In this document: one piece after another, positions 20,707 to 32,719 of the stretch
How the letters are laid out: every line of letters begins with the position of its first letter
Numbering within the stretch: position 1 is the stretch's first letter
Origin: Margaritispora aquatica
Taxonomy: Eukaryota > Ascomycota > Leotiomycetes > Helotiales > Discinellaceae
DNA length: 64,000 nucleotides
Direction of reading: 5' to 3'
Assembly: GCA_007644065.1 (NCBI GenBank)
Contig: VJWN01000001.1
Span: 448,340-512,339, forward strand
Translations under genes and position numbers: made by a program
The notes under the pieces: model-generated
Database searches by the model: none
Told to the model about the DNA's origin: nothing
What the model saw: only the letters and a program-made list of their open reading frames with translations

Positions 20707-22378
20707 TCAAACCTTCTTCGCAATAGCAATTCCGGCATCCCGGCCAAATGACATTGATCGCAGGCATGAAGTTGCTGGCGGACTACGAAGTAGAGATATC
20801 AGTCATAAGGTCACTGAGATAGTAGAAGGTAGAACTTACTATTCGTTATAAAACAAACCGGTCAATTCTCCTGCAGCATACAGACCTGGAATCGCCACAT
20901 TGTGAGTGCTCAGCACCTGCGAATCAAGGTTGACTTTCAAGCCTCCATAGGTAAACGTGAGGTGAGAGGTCATTGGAACACCAAAGAATGGAGCTGTGTC
21001 AATTGGATTTGCCCAATTCGTCTTGTTTGGCTTCAATCCAGTAGTTGCCTTGCCATCAAGAGCCATGAGGTCAAACTTCTTATCGTTGCAAGCAGCATTA
21101 AATTCATCGACAGTCTTCTTGAGCTTCTGAGGATCAATCTTAAGCATGCCTGCTAGCTCCTCGATGGAGTTCGCCTTGAAAGGCTTGACATCCGAGGTGT
21201 CGTAAACCCAGCCAGGGCTGAAGCGGTTCATGATGGTGGCATCAGTGACGAAGTAGGCTTCCTGGTTTTGGCTGCGCCAAGTCTCGAGTGCAATCATTTC
21301 AAAAGTTGCAAAGAGATGTCGCTTGCCTTCGTCGTAGAATCGCTCGCAATCCTTGTTGACGACAATTCCATAGTTGTGGCCCCAAACGACAGCATCCGGC
21401 TTTGTGGCTCGTATATCGACGAGTTCGCAGTGCATTCCATCGAACGAACCCGCTGTACCAGCACCCACCTCGAGAGCCATTGTTAAGCCTGATCAAGATA
21501 TTAGCAGATGCGTAAAAGATGTGAGTTTCAACAAGTGGCAGTTCTCATGGATTAGGGAAGCGCTTCTTTAAATAAGAACAGAATAATTCATGACTGAAGC
21601 ATTATAAAGAGTCAACATACCAGCACCAGTGTTGTACCTGAGACCGGGCGCAATGAGTGGCAGGGAGTGTGTGTTGTTGCCGACGTATTTAGCGAGCATT
21701 TCTCGGTTGCCCTCGAAACCTCCACAAGCCAGCATAACATTTCTGCCTTTGATGTCGTAGAGAAGACCATTAGGCTTTCGAACTTTGACGCCTATCACTT
21801 CCCCACGATCCGAGGTCAGTAGCTTGGTAGCTGCAGTTTCCCACTAATACAATAATCAGGGACCAGATCAGCAGACACAAGAACTAGCATTACAAAGCCT
21901 GACTTACAAGAACATCGCAATTGTCAAACTTGCTAATATGGGAGAAGGCATTTTGGATGATAGCATTTCCACCACCTTCTGGGAAGACGAAATGCTGATC
22001 GGTATTAAACTCTAAAAGCACATTCTTCTCATCGTGGTGGTTAAGCTGGACACCGTGATCCAGAAGATATTGGGCAAGATCTGGTACTAAATGTTCCAGC
22101 TTTCGGCAGTAGTCCTCGTCTGCGAGACCATTGGAAACCAGTCGCATCTCCTTGATCCAGTCCGAGTCGAATTTGTTATCCCTATCCAGGCGCAGATACG
22201 CCATGGTCCATCTCGAAGCACCACAACGCTCTCCATTCCTGCCGGCTTCAATGATGGCCACACGGGCTTTCTTGCCATCTTTTTGGCATTGCTCAAGGAA
22301 GTTTAGTGCTGTGAAGCTGCCGGCAAACCCGGAGCCAACAACTACAAGGTCATATTGAGCGTCTGTGATTGATCCCAT
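20707..22378 (-). CDS. FAD-dependent dehydrogenase, tricarballylate dehydrogenase (TcuA)-like
   Basis: Flavoprotein of the fumarate reductase/succinate dehydrogenase fold. Exons 22378-21908, 21843-21621, 21488-20840 and 20782-20707 give 472 aa; the final 76-nt exon is fixed by the conserved join FYNEY-PPATSCLRSMSFGR. The N-terminus has the FAD dinucleotide fold LVVVGSGFAGSFTA, then EAGRNGERCGASRW, ACGGFEGN, and near the C-terminus GLYAAGELTGLFY and GRDAGIAIAKK. Bacterial TcuA oxidises tricarballylate to cis-aconitate; related fungal enzymes are not characterised. It is soluble, with no membrane segment. Neighbouring genes suggest a role in breakdown of an imported organic acid, which is inference. 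Confidence 0.88.
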
Positions 22379-23106
22379 GATGGAAGTGATTGAAAAAGTC
22401 TCTCCGTAACAGCTATTTGCTAATTTGAGGTAGGTTTAAATCATCTGCAGTAAGCTGAGCAGGCACAAGATCCCAATATATATCCCCTACATAGCTCGAC
22501 AGCAAATCTCTACCCTGGGGGGCTGATGTCCCCGCATCTTGGATCTTTCCGAACCAACTCCCCGCATTTCCATTGCCCCGTGAGAAGGGAACATAAACAG
22601 ATAATTTGACTGCAAGGCTGCTTTGAGCGGCTTACTAGTGTCAATAATGTACATATGAGCACGAGAATAATCAATTCAGCAAGCTGGCCTTGCCGTGCCT
22701 CAGAGGTGGGGTAAACCCAATCAAACAACATGCAGATCTTGGAGAAATCTAGCCTTTGCCGAGTTTGGAAATGTGACTACCTATAATGCCACCAGACACC
22801 ATTCAGATTGCTGGAAATAACGCGGATAGTGGTTTTGAGCTGAGAGCATATTGATCTAGAGCTTGCGATTGCTTAAGTACCACCCGAGCTATGCTAGGTA
22901 GCGTTAAGAGAGTAGTCAACAGAAGGTAGTTGGCAATGCACTTGAGAACGAGTAAAGCAGATTGAAAAAAGAATAAGAAGCTTGAAAACCCGTGACAATG
23001 CTTTTGTTTCATCAACGCCGCTACCAACTTATTGTACATGCTTTTTATGGATTTGTACATCGCCTCCCTACCATCATCCGCCCTAGGAATTGACTATCAA
23101 AGTCAT
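22379..23106. other. Intergenic region
   Basis: 728 bp with the FAD dehydrogenase promoter and the 3' side of the Ost3 gene. Nothing recognised. Confidence 0.4.
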
Positions 23107-24240
23107 CTACGAGAAAGGTGGTAACCAGAATGGATAGCCACCATTCTTGATTCTGAAGACACTGAGCAGGAAGCTGTACATCAAGAAGATCACACCTGAC
23201 CAAAGGACAACAGCGACTTGCTGTGTTCGAGGGTCGGCTATGCGCGGTACCTTAAGGGCTAGCGAGATGGTTGCGAATGAGAGAAGGCCATCTGATCTTT
23301 GTTAGTATTCGTACCCAAATCAGAATCTAGATATCTTACACATGGCAGCGACAATCTGAGTTTCTAAACCATACTGGTTGGAGAATCCACCAGCGAAGTA
23401 GCTAACTCCTCCTTTGCCATCCCCAGAGACATAAGGGACCTTTCGAATGTGATTGAACATGTGTCCACTAGTGAAGAGGAGAATTGCAATCAAACTGATG
23501 GCTGCCCAGACATTACGGTTCTGAACAACAGGTAGTACATAAGGCCAAGCAACGCTCACGAACGTAACGCCTCCAAGCACTGCTGTACCAATAGTAATAA
23601 CACGCATCCAGTTAATAGGACGGTGGATTTGAGGATGTGGACGATCCGTGAGGTGACGAGACAGCCAGGAGTGAATGACCTCTGCAGGTTGAGAGCTGAG
23701 ACAATTAGCCAGTGGAGGATGAACGGAAACTCGAATAACATTACCCGCTGGTAAAATCATATCTTATGGGACTGCTGTCAGCTACAGCATGTGGGCCAGT
23801 TGTTGGTAGGAAGAGCAGAAGAACGGGAGCTGTTTGTAGACCAAGCTAAATTGGTTAGCTAAAATAAATAGCAATTGGCACAGCTAACATACGTTTTGGA
23901 AAGTTCCCTTTCCATCGAGAAAGTCTAATGTTCCGTAAAGAAGACGTGATTCTCCCTTCTTGTCGCCTTTGGTCCAGCTCTTAGACAAGAGATCCCATTC
24001 TGGCTGGAAATCTCTACACAATTGGCAACCGAATCTCGATTCCAGAGCAGTCAAGAGAACCGCGACCGAGTAGTCCCTTGAGGACGTTGTCAATTTATTG
24101 TAGATGGCATCGTCGAGCTTCAATGGAGTAGAAGAGAGAGCTTTCGTATGGTATTGCTGAAATAAGTCTACAGCAGGTTTCTTTGCTGCCAGCGCGGAGA
24201 AGGGCAACAGGGAAACAACCAATCCCTTGAGAAAATGCAT
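23107..24240 (-). CDS. ost3: Oligosaccharyltransferase subunit Ost3/Ost6 (TUSC3-like)
   Basis: ER-membrane thioredoxin-like subunit of the N-glycosylation complex. It holds substrate proteins by transient disulfides. Exons 24240-23893, 23845-23745, 23695-23340 and 23291-23107 give 329 aa. There is a signal peptide (residues 1-18, MHFLKGLVVSLLPFSALA), then a lumenal thioredoxin domain with the redox motif CQLC in FGCQLCRDF and the cis-Pro region TAPVLLLFLPTT. Four C-terminal membrane helices follow, near WMRVITIGTAVLGG, NVWAAISLIAILLFTSGHMF, GLLSFATISLALKV and WSGVIFLMYSFLLSVF. The CxxC motif is intact. It shares a 238-bp divergent upstream region with the gene at 24479. Confidence 0.93.
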
Positions 24241-24478
24241 TTCGGAAGCTTTGAAGTCGTGTCAGTTTCGAGGGAATGAGAAACTGAAGCTTGAATATCA
24301 GAGGTTACGAGGCTTCGGAACTGTGTCAACTTCCCCTGCATCCCCACTAATATTGATGCCGAAGATTTCAGGCCCAAAGCTGGTCGTTGCCTACCCGATT
24401 TTAGTGTTGTTTACTTTTGGTATTGACATTCCGCGTTTGCAACATCACTTTCTGATACACACATGTATCATTCTCACG
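24241..24478. promoter_or_regulatory. Shared upstream region of Ost3 and the coiled-coil gene
   Basis: 238 bp between two divergent start codons; it must contain both promoters. No specific motif identified. Confidence 0.4.
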
Positions 24479-26137
24479 ATGGACTCAACATTATCTTACA
24501 ACGACGGTGAACATATTGAAAGCGTGAGATATCCATGAAAATCAACCCACCAATTAGTACTGATTGAATGGCAGCACCTTTCCAAAACACAAACATTAGA
24601 ACAAGCGTACCAAGATATCATCCGTAGTACAGATTTACTTAACAAGGACGAAGGAGCGCGGCGACTTCGCCTTCGAATCCTCATGTTGGAAACCGAAAAC
24701 GACGAACTGCACGAGCAGTTGGGGCTCGAGAAGGATAGTGTGGATGTTCTTGATGAAGAGAACGAGGATCTGCGGAACCAGTTGACATCCGCGAATGATG
24801 AGATCACACGCCAAGAATCAGTGATAAAATCTCAGGTCAGGGAGCTCAGCAATCTTAAGGTCAGTCTAGATCCATTTGATAGCTGGATTTACTGACTCGA
24901 AAAGGCGGAACTGGAATCTCTGAATGGCGTCACTTCGAACTCCGCCAAAGTCTTGACTGAAAAGCTTTCCCTATCACGCGAGTTAAGTTCCTTGAAGCCA
25001 GAGCTGGAACATCTTCGATCACAAGCAGCATTCCAACAAACAATTTTGGCAGAGAAATTGGCTCTCGAGCGACAAGTTAGCACACTTGAGGTAGAGCTTG
25101 AGGCTGAGAAGCGTGCAGCCAAGCGTACGGCGAAGAAAAATAACAATAAAGAGCGAGAATTGGAATTGCAGAGCCAATTGGACGAACTTCAGAAGGAATT
25201 GTCAAAAGAAAAGCGTGATAATGCTAAGGCTCTAATGGACTTAGAAACCGACTTTCAAGGACGATTCGATCAGGTTCAGAAAGAATTGGCGAAGGAACGA
25301 CGCGAGAGGAAGAAATCCCGAGATGGTGCTGAGATTAATGCCCAAAGTGAACTTGAAGACCTTCAGAGTGAACTCGCTAGGGTGAAGCGTGAGGCAGAGA
25401 GATTCCGGTCAGAAACTGAAGTCGAGCGGGAAACCCAAATTCAAAGCCATGTCCAAGAAACCGAAAACCTCAAGAAGATGTATAGCAAAAAACGAGCCGA
25501 GATTACGAGCCGCTTCACCGAGCAGGTGGAATCCTTGAAGCAAGAGTTGGCCAAACAAGAGAGTCTAAATGCACATAAAGAAGATGCACAGCCAAGGAAG
25601 AGAGTGGTCTCTGAGATTGATATGGCGATTGGAACCCCAGATGGAGGTATCGTCCGCAAAAGAAAGAAGGCACGGCCAGAGCAGGTGGAAAAGTCGACAT
25701 TTTCCATTACACCATTCCTTAACCGTACTATGAGCATTGCACCAGATTCGCCAGACTCGCCTCCTAAGCCAATTGTGCAACCTGTTTTGACCAATTCGAA
25801 AGGCAACGCTCGAGCCAAGAAACCTGCATCGAAGTCTCGGGTCGTCAGTGGACTGGAGCAAGTGGCCGAAGAAGAGGTTGAAAGTCAACAAGTTCAACCG
25901 GTTGTGGTAGAGAAGAAGCCTAGGAAGAGGAAGCTAGGCGAGGGCAAAACTCTGTTTGACGATGATGATGGAGAAGCAACAAAACGACCGGCGAAAGCTA
26001 TTCTAGGGGCACCGCGGTTGTTAGCCAAGGGAGGACCAAAGAGAGGGTTGAACGGCAGTCTGAATGCAAGTGGGTTCGGTGACTTTTCTCCTCTGAAGAA
26101 AGATAGGCGGGGTGTGGGGGCAAGCTTCCTTGGATGA
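24479..26137 (+). CDS. Coiled-coil nuclear protein, possibly monopolin Lrs4/Mde4-like
   Basis: Exons 24479-24523, 24575-24859 and 24905-26137 give 520 aa. Residues about 20-290 are almost continuous heptad-repeat coiled coil rich in Glu, Lys, Leu and Gln (for example LETENDELHEQLGLEKD and LERQVSTLEVELEAEKR). After residue 300 the protein is disordered and basic with several nuclear-localisation-like clusters (RKRKKARPEQ, KKPRKRKLG). It ends with a short conserved-looking motif, FGDFSPLKKDRRGVGASFLG. The plan of an N-terminal coiled coil, a disordered basic middle and a C-terminal SPLKKDRR motif recalls fungal Lrs4/Mde4 (kinetochore and rDNA cohesion), but that family is weakly conserved and this name is tentative. 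Confidence 0.75.
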
Positions 26138-26401
26138 TTGTTTGTCTTTGCTGGATAGCACCTTGGGAGGCGTTATGGTTGGAGTACCAGATAGTTATAT
26201 CTGAATAGGTCATGACAGTACCATGAAACATGAATAATGTAACAATACACATGAAACATAAGACTTGTAAATCTCGATTCTACTGTGTATTTTGACCATG
26301 CAGCTTGACATCAACCCGCACAGACCAACCGCGTACCTGAAAATCATCATTACCTTCACCACAGCTTCTGTTCCTCACATAGCAGAATTACCAATAGCTA
26401 T

Positions 26402-27916
26402 ATGCTTTCACCACCCGCCTCGAGGGCACTCTGCAGCGCACGCACAACCCGTGTCTGTCTGCAGGAGCTATGGAATTACTCCCTTAGATTCACCAGCGGC
26501 CAAGCCAGAGCAGCATCGTCGTCCTCCTCGTCGACGAGATGGAAGAGCAGGCAAGGGAAGGATAGTTTTGCGCGGGAGGCGAGAGTCCAAGGCTTGAAGA
26601 GTCGGGCGGCGTTTAAGTTGCTTGAGGTGTGTGGTTCCGTGGTGATTGTGGTTGTGGCTTTGGTGGTGATGGAGGGGACTTTGGAGAGACTACCTTGAGA
26701 TGTGTGCTGATTCTTGTGGGTTGGTGGTAGATTGATGCAAAATACAAGGTTTTTAAGAAGGGGCAGACAGTCGTTGATCTTGTGAGTTGAGTGTGCAGCT
26801 ACTGGGTTCTTGGGACTGGTGCAGATGTGCATAGAGAGTAGAGGCTTATGGGTGTTAGGGATATGCGCCTGGAAGCTGGAGTCAGGTATGTTCTTCATAC
26901 ATTAGGAAACATAACATCAAACATTAGCACAAGTGGTTAACAGATACATAGGTCGCAGTCGAAAGGACCAAACCCCATGGTCGCATCCTAGGCATCGACA
27001 TTATACCCGCCCAACCACCCAAAGGCGTGTCCACTATCCAAGGCAACTTCCTCTCCAAAGGCGTCCAAGACGAAGTGAAACGGTATCTCTCCGACCCCGA
27101 TCGAGGACGACCTCGTCCTTCTGCATTCGAGACCTCGCTGCTGCCCACACCTGAAGGAGATGTGGTGACCACACTCGTGCCAGGCCAGGAGCGCAGCTAC
27201 ATTGATCAAGAGCGCCACGCCGACGACGGTGCGAGAGACGGGGAAGGCGAACAGAGGTTCCAGATGAGGAGAGATGGGAGGGGCAAGAGGGGAAGGGAGG
27301 AAGACGAGGGATTGACAGTTGATGTCGTGTTGAGTGATATGTCCGCACCCTGGGAGCAGACGACGGGATTTTGGAAGAGGAGCTTGAGTGACCCTTATCA
27401 TAGGATGATGAACACGACTGGAATTGCCTTTCGCGATCATGCTGGAAGTATGGTGCGTTTTACCCCCTTCTCTGACCGACCCTCTTGTTTCTTTCTCGTT
27501 TGTTGTATGGGGGTGGGCTGGGCTAATGAGAATAGGATCTATGTCACGCTGCGTTGCAGTTCGCTCGCGATACGCTGAGGAGTGGTGGGAGCTTTGTGTG
27601 TAAGTTCTATCAGGGCAGCGAGGATAAGGAGTTGGAGAGGCAGTTGAAGATGATGTTCAAGGTTGTGCATAGGGAGAAGCCTGAGTCGTCAAGAAGTGTG
27701 AGTATCTTTCTTTCTGGCCATTTGCTGTGACAAGGATATGATATTGATATTATGTAGGAATCGAAGGAGGCTTACTTTGTAGGCTTGAAGAAAAAGCCTA
27801 CGCTTAAGATTATAGAGAAGGAACCTGAATTGGAAGAGGTTGAAGAAGACTCAGCACTGAAAGTGGAGGAAATTTCAGAAGCTGATGCTCGAATTACTGC
27901 ACCAGAACAAAAATAA
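26402..27916 (+). CDS. mrm2: rRNA 2'-O-ribose methyltransferase (FtsJ/RrmJ family, Mrm2)
   Basis: Methylates a conserved uridine in the peptidyl-transferase loop of mitochondrial 21S rRNA. Six exons (26402-26626, 26731-26781, 26859-26885, 26952-27452, 27536-27697, 27758-27916) give 374 aa. The N-terminal 45 residues are Arg/Ser-rich without acids until Glu22, a plausible mitochondrial presequence. The catalytic K-D-K-E set is visible: Lys in SRAAFKLLE, Asp in VVLSDMSAP, Lys in SFVCKFYQG and Glu in ESKEAYFVG. SAM motif I is VVDLGYAPGSWSQVA, assembled across two introns with a 27-nt exon. Compared with bacterial RrmJ there is a roughly 70-residue charged insertion before the SDMSAP motif and an acidic C-terminal tail. 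Confidence 0.92.
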
Positions 27917-28143
27917 ACTCCAATCTAATCCAATTTAATTTCACAATCAAAATCGCTTTTCATTTTTCATGACACGTTCAATTGAGTTCCCATTTTGCCG
28001 AGTAAAGCAATACTACGCCTTGCCATGCACTCCAGAAGGACCTTATCACAGCCCTGAACCCATTGATCTTCGTCCACCCAAGGTATCTTGATTGTCCATT
28101 CCAAAGTCCGAAATATGTTACACAGGTATCCGTGCAAACGTAT

Positions 28144-28990
28144 TTAGACCTTGAAACCACGGGAACGCCTACGTCCACGAGCCTTCTCAAACTTGCGTCC
28201 CTTGGACTCAACCTTTGGCTTCTGTAATAGCTGTTAGCACTGTCCATATCCTCAGCCATGATATTCCCTACCTTGTGGCTGTGTGGGCCGAAACCGAAGT
28301 GCTTAACAGCCTCTCGGGAGTTCTTTGGTCCTCTCAGGAGAAGGGTGTTGCTTCCAGTTGGGGCACGGAGAGCCAACTGATCGAGGGTCAAAGCCTCTCC
28401 TCCAGCAGCAACAATGCGAGCGCGGGCAGTCGCAGTGAAGCGAAGCGCAGCGACGCTGAGCTTTGGGACGGTCAAAAGACGGTTGTCATCGGTGACGGTA
28501 CCAATGATGACAATGGTCTTGTTGTTTGACTTCTCGGAAGTGTTGGCCACAATGCGAGAGATCGAGACCGGAGGTCTGTTGATGCGGGACATAAAAAGGC
28601 GGCGGAGAACGACCTTGTTGAATGAAGAGTCGGTTCGGCCTGTCGACTTGAAGTTAGTATTGAGGTCGCATTTGCAGATGGAGGGGAAAACCTACGGGCC
28701 AAGAAGCGGTAGAGCTTCACGAGCAACTTAAGATAGACATTGTCACTCTTTGGTGCCTTGCGGTGCGTGTTGCGCACATGGTGAGCGTCAAGATCGATAC
28801 CTATAGTAAGAAATCCCCTCGTCAGCCTATGATCAAACTTGCTCAGCGCAAATTGGTCTTGCGACACAAAATTGCTACGCTTCTGCCAAATTCTTTAACA
28901 ATGGAGCCTTTGGTCTTTCGACTTCGAGCTTCATCGTAGAAGATAATGGTTTCCACTTGCAGGTGAAGGCGAGAATGGGTACATACCCAT
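28144..28990 (-). CDS. rpl18: 60S ribosomal protein eL18
   Basis: Cytosolic large-subunit protein. Exons 28990-28987, 28800-28696, 28639-28272 and 28221-28144 give 184 aa, matching the family length (about 186). The first exon is just four bases (ATGG), followed by a 186-nt intron, so the protein begins [16 protein letters not shown]. Other family blocks are [57 protein letters not shown] and the basic end [13 protein letters not shown]. The second intron has donor GTAGGT and completes an Arg codon. The large first intron directly after the start codon is typical of ribosomal-protein genes and may carry regulatory signals. Confidence 0.95.
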
Positions 28991-30747
28991 TGTTGCGGTC
29001 GGTGGTTGTCGGATTTGTCGTTGGAGTTTGTTGAAAAGTTTGAAGATTTGGGAATATTTGGTGTGTGGTGGAGATTTTGCGCTAGTAAGCCTGAGGCAGA
29101 AGATAGGCGAGTGGGGCATCACGTGGGCGTTAAGCTGTAAAAGCGGAACATGAATTCCTGGGGTATCTTGCCAAAGGGATCTTGGATCACCTAAGGTATC
29201 AAACACTAAATCTTCTAGCTGGTTTTCATGCTATAATATAGTCCTATCTTACTGTTATTGAAGAATGAATACCCCTTGGTTGATCTGTGGGTCAGATTAA
29301 CAATACAATATTCCTCGAATAGTCCATTTTACTACACCTTTTACACCTTTAGTTCAGCAATTTCACTGGCTCGCAAGTATCAAAAGCTTCAAATTCACAA
29401 ACCGCAACTTGAGGTTGAGCCAAAGCACATGCTCAAGTCCTAGTGACAATAACAGGTGAGCCTTCCATTGACTCGAGTAGTCAGCTCTGGATGCTGATCA
29501 GCTGATTTGAGCAATGGCGCAAATACCTCCTCCAACAGGTGTATACTAGTCTATGTCATGTGTGAGCCGGTAATGTTTGTGGATTTGTTTTTAATACTGA
29601 CTTACTACCTCCACTTGAGAATTCTTCTTATGTAAGCACAATACCTTCCACAACCCTGGTTTAGTATCAAGTAAGCGTTTTTGAATTTAATTTCGCTTTT
29701 ATATAAATGGGGTATGGATGTCTGGACAATCTCAAGTCACTAGATACATATCTTAGCAATCGAAATTGTAAACACCAAACCTAGTGTTTCTCCATGCGCT
29801 TTCGATGAAACACCTACCTACAGCTTGGAACAATATATCTCCTCCTTCACAAGCTGAAATTTGCTGGTGGCTTTCAGCTTTCGTCACAAGATTGCTTTAT
29901 GAAACTAAACCTCACTAATCAGAACCCAATCTTCACCATATCACAAGATCTCGTTATCTGATGTAGCGAAACTAGCGAGCAGCAAGTAAGTAATCAGTGA
30001 CCAACGACCAGCCAGAGATCCAAAGCAGCAAAAACAAAGCCTCATCCCATTTTGTACCCTTTTCCCCTCAGCCGTGTCCAGATCCCGTCATGTTCCATGC
30101 ATCCTGCAAAGTAAATCCAGTTGTTTTGATTCGCCCTATAAGTTGCCATGGGTAAGAGACGAAGAGCAAGGTGCCCGGATTTTTATCGCCCGTTTCGCGT
30201 TTCCCCAATCCCCCATGCTCCAGCGGTCCAGCTTGGACAATTAGTTAAGCTTGGCAAACTTAAGAGCTGGTGACCGACCACCGATGTTCAACCTCAGAAT
30301 CTATATTGTGATATGAAGAACTTCACTTTTCCAATATACCCCATTCATTCATAAGGCTCCAGACATCAATTCATTCTCAGCCCTAGTAGCCCTCGTCAAG
30401 CTGCAACCTACCTATCTTCAACCAATGTTTCTTGAATGGACCCTAAATTAATTCCTCCAAGACCTTGACCGGATTCAAACTCAAACCCCTCCGCGGATCC
30501 AATTGTCCACGCAAATCCCATCACGATTCTGCGATCAGTTGTCCTTCACCAAGCTTCTTGCAGGCGCCATATCCCCAATTGATCCCACGATTGACTACAA
30601 ATTCGACACAAATGGTCCAGATTCTCTGAGCGGACGCAATTGTCTGTCTAGATCGAAGGCTGTGCCGAGCAGGCTTGTATCGACTGAGATTTGGAATTCG
30701 CGCCATTCTGCCGATTCTGTGGGTTGGAACGTGTATTTGCGCTCGGA
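28991..30747. other. Long intergenic region
   Basis: 1.76 kb between eL18 and the carrier gene, both transcribed outward. The first 150 bp should be the eL18 promoter. A perfect 9-bp inverted repeat AAGCTGAAA/TTTCAGCTT with a 12-nt spacer lies at 29851-29880. No supported gene or RNA. Confidence 0.4.
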
Positions 30748-31981
30748 ATGTCTACTGTATGCATATGCCAGAACGTGTTATGGACATCTGCTAACCAGTC
30801 ATTCTGGCACAGCCTGAGAGCAGCCCCCTAACGCCAAAATATGGTCCCAAAGTACTGCATTTGCGCGAGTTTCTCGCACAACCGGTAGTAGCTGCATTCT
30901 GCGCTGGAGGAGTAGCTGGAGCGGTCTCTAGGACGGTTGTGTCGCCACTGGAACGATTCAAGATCCTGTTACAAATCCAAAGCGCTGGCCGGGATGAGTA
31001 CAAGCTCTCTGTTCGCAAGGGCCTCGCCAAAATGTGGAAAGATGAGGGCTGGAGAGGACTCATGCGAGGCAACGGTACAAACTGTGTCCGAATTGTTCCA
31101 TATTCTGCTGTTCAATTTGGTGCCTATAACTGGTACAAGAAGGTGAGGATTCCATGAATGACCCAGTGACAAGCAGTCTACCCTCTGTGGTGGACCTGGA
31201 TTGGCAATTTTCTGATTTTTGATTGTAGTGGTTTGAACCGGTCCCAGGAGGTGATCTCTCCTCCGCCAGACGATTGGTGTGTGGTGGTCTGGCCGGTATA
31301 ACTTCTGTTGTCTGCACATATCCTTTGGACATTGTCAGAACTCGTCTTTCCATCCAATCTGCGTCATTCTCAACCTTAAGCCAACTTCAAAAAGATCAAC
31401 TACCAGGAATGTGGAAGACCATGGTAATCATGTTCAAGACAGAAGGGGGAATACTTGCTCTATATAGAGGCATTATCCCAACTGTTGCTGGAGTTGCACC
31501 ATACGTGAGTTTTGGTCGATAAATTTCCTAGATTAAACTAACACAAATTTCACAGGTCGGTCTGAACTTCATGACATATGAGATCGTCAGAAAGTATCTT
31601 ACACCTGAAGGAGATAAAAATCCAAGCGCACTCCGGAAACTTGCAGCAGGGGCGATTTCAGGAGCTGTTGCACAAACATGCACATACCCATTGTAAGTTT
31701 GATGTTACGTCGATTGTTCTTACATATACTGAACAATTTGCAGTGATGTTCTCCGGCGGCGATTTCAGATTAACACAATGTCTGGGATGGGATATCAATA
31801 CAAATCGATCTTTGATGCAGTTTCAGTCATAATAAGGAATGAGGGAATTATGGGCATGTACAAGGGCATCGTTCCTAATTTGCTCAAGGTTGCGCCCAGC
31901 ATGGCAAGCAGTTGGCTTAGTTTTGAGATGACCAGAGACGCTCTACTCTCTCTTCGAGCAGAGCCAGAGGATTTGTCGTAA
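30748..31981 (+). CDS. Mitochondrial carrier (SLC25 family, yeast YPR011C-like)
   Basis: Inner-mitochondrial-membrane transporter with three repeats of two helices. Exons 30748-30756, 30813-31142, 31229-31504, 31556-31692 and 31744-31981 give 329 aa. Signature motifs are SPLERFKILLQIQ, YPLDIVRTRLSIQ and YPFDVLRRRFQIN (PX[DE]XX[KR] in each). The region FCAGGVAGAVSRTVVSPLER and RGNGTNCVRIVPYSAVQF resembles yeast YPR011C, which carries adenosine phosphosulfate and its 3'-phosphate; the CoA-carrier group (Leu5/SLC25A42) is a near alternative. The 9-nt first exon (ATG TCT ACT) is inferred because no in-frame ATG lies upstream in the long second exon; this start is less certain than the rest. Confidence 0.88.
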
Positions 31982-32719
31982 CTGGGACATGATAATGCAT
32001 TGGAACAGTACCAAAGCAAGGCATCTTGCATAACAACCTTCCGTGTACAGGATTGGAAGAAAGAGCAGGATGCTTTGTATATGAAGGCAGAATATGCATT
32101 TGGGAGCATGAGCAAACCACATTGTAGAAACAGTTAGATATGGTCAACCTCAAGAGAAGAGGTATTAGAGGATGCAGATAGTCTTCCTGCAATGCCAGAG
32201 AGCTGGCAGCGCAAGCAGATACGACTTGCGGTGCCTTGTATTACTGACTTGCCTCAAATGAATATGCCTTGGAATATGTGATTGATCTGATCCTATCTGT
32301 TGTTCTATATTACTACATTATATCTTAGATTGTCTCATACACCTGCATGGTTTCTTTTATGGCATGGTCATAATCATATGATCCTGTCGCAGAAAGTCTT
32401 TTACCTAGGTAAGGTACCTACCTACTGTACGTTTCATCCAATAATTCGTTTTGGGACAAAATCCGGGGGATCGCCGGATTGAACGATGGCGTCTATTTGT
32501 AATTTTACTTCCATTGGTCGGCAAATCCTTGGGCGCCTATTCTCCAAAGCCGCCCGGCCGCCTCACAGCTTTGTCCTTCCTCCGTCATATTGAACTCAAA
32601 ACGCATTCAGTTCAACTCTCAAATCATAATCTGTGGAATCATAATCCTCTGCCAACTTGGGCGCTCTTTTGATCAATCAATTTGCCAACCTTTCAATCAG
32701 CTTTGTCTACTCCTTCAAG
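31982..32719. other. Intergenic region upstream of the SR gene
   Basis: 738 bp with the carrier 3' end and SR-protein promoter. A GGTACCTACCTAC-type motif occurs at 32412-32425. No gene. Confidence 0.4.

Noticed and set aside
24496..25897. Minus-strand frames over the coiled-coil gene
   Set aside because: Ser/Cys/Leu-rich shadows opposite a Glu/Lys-rich coiled coil.
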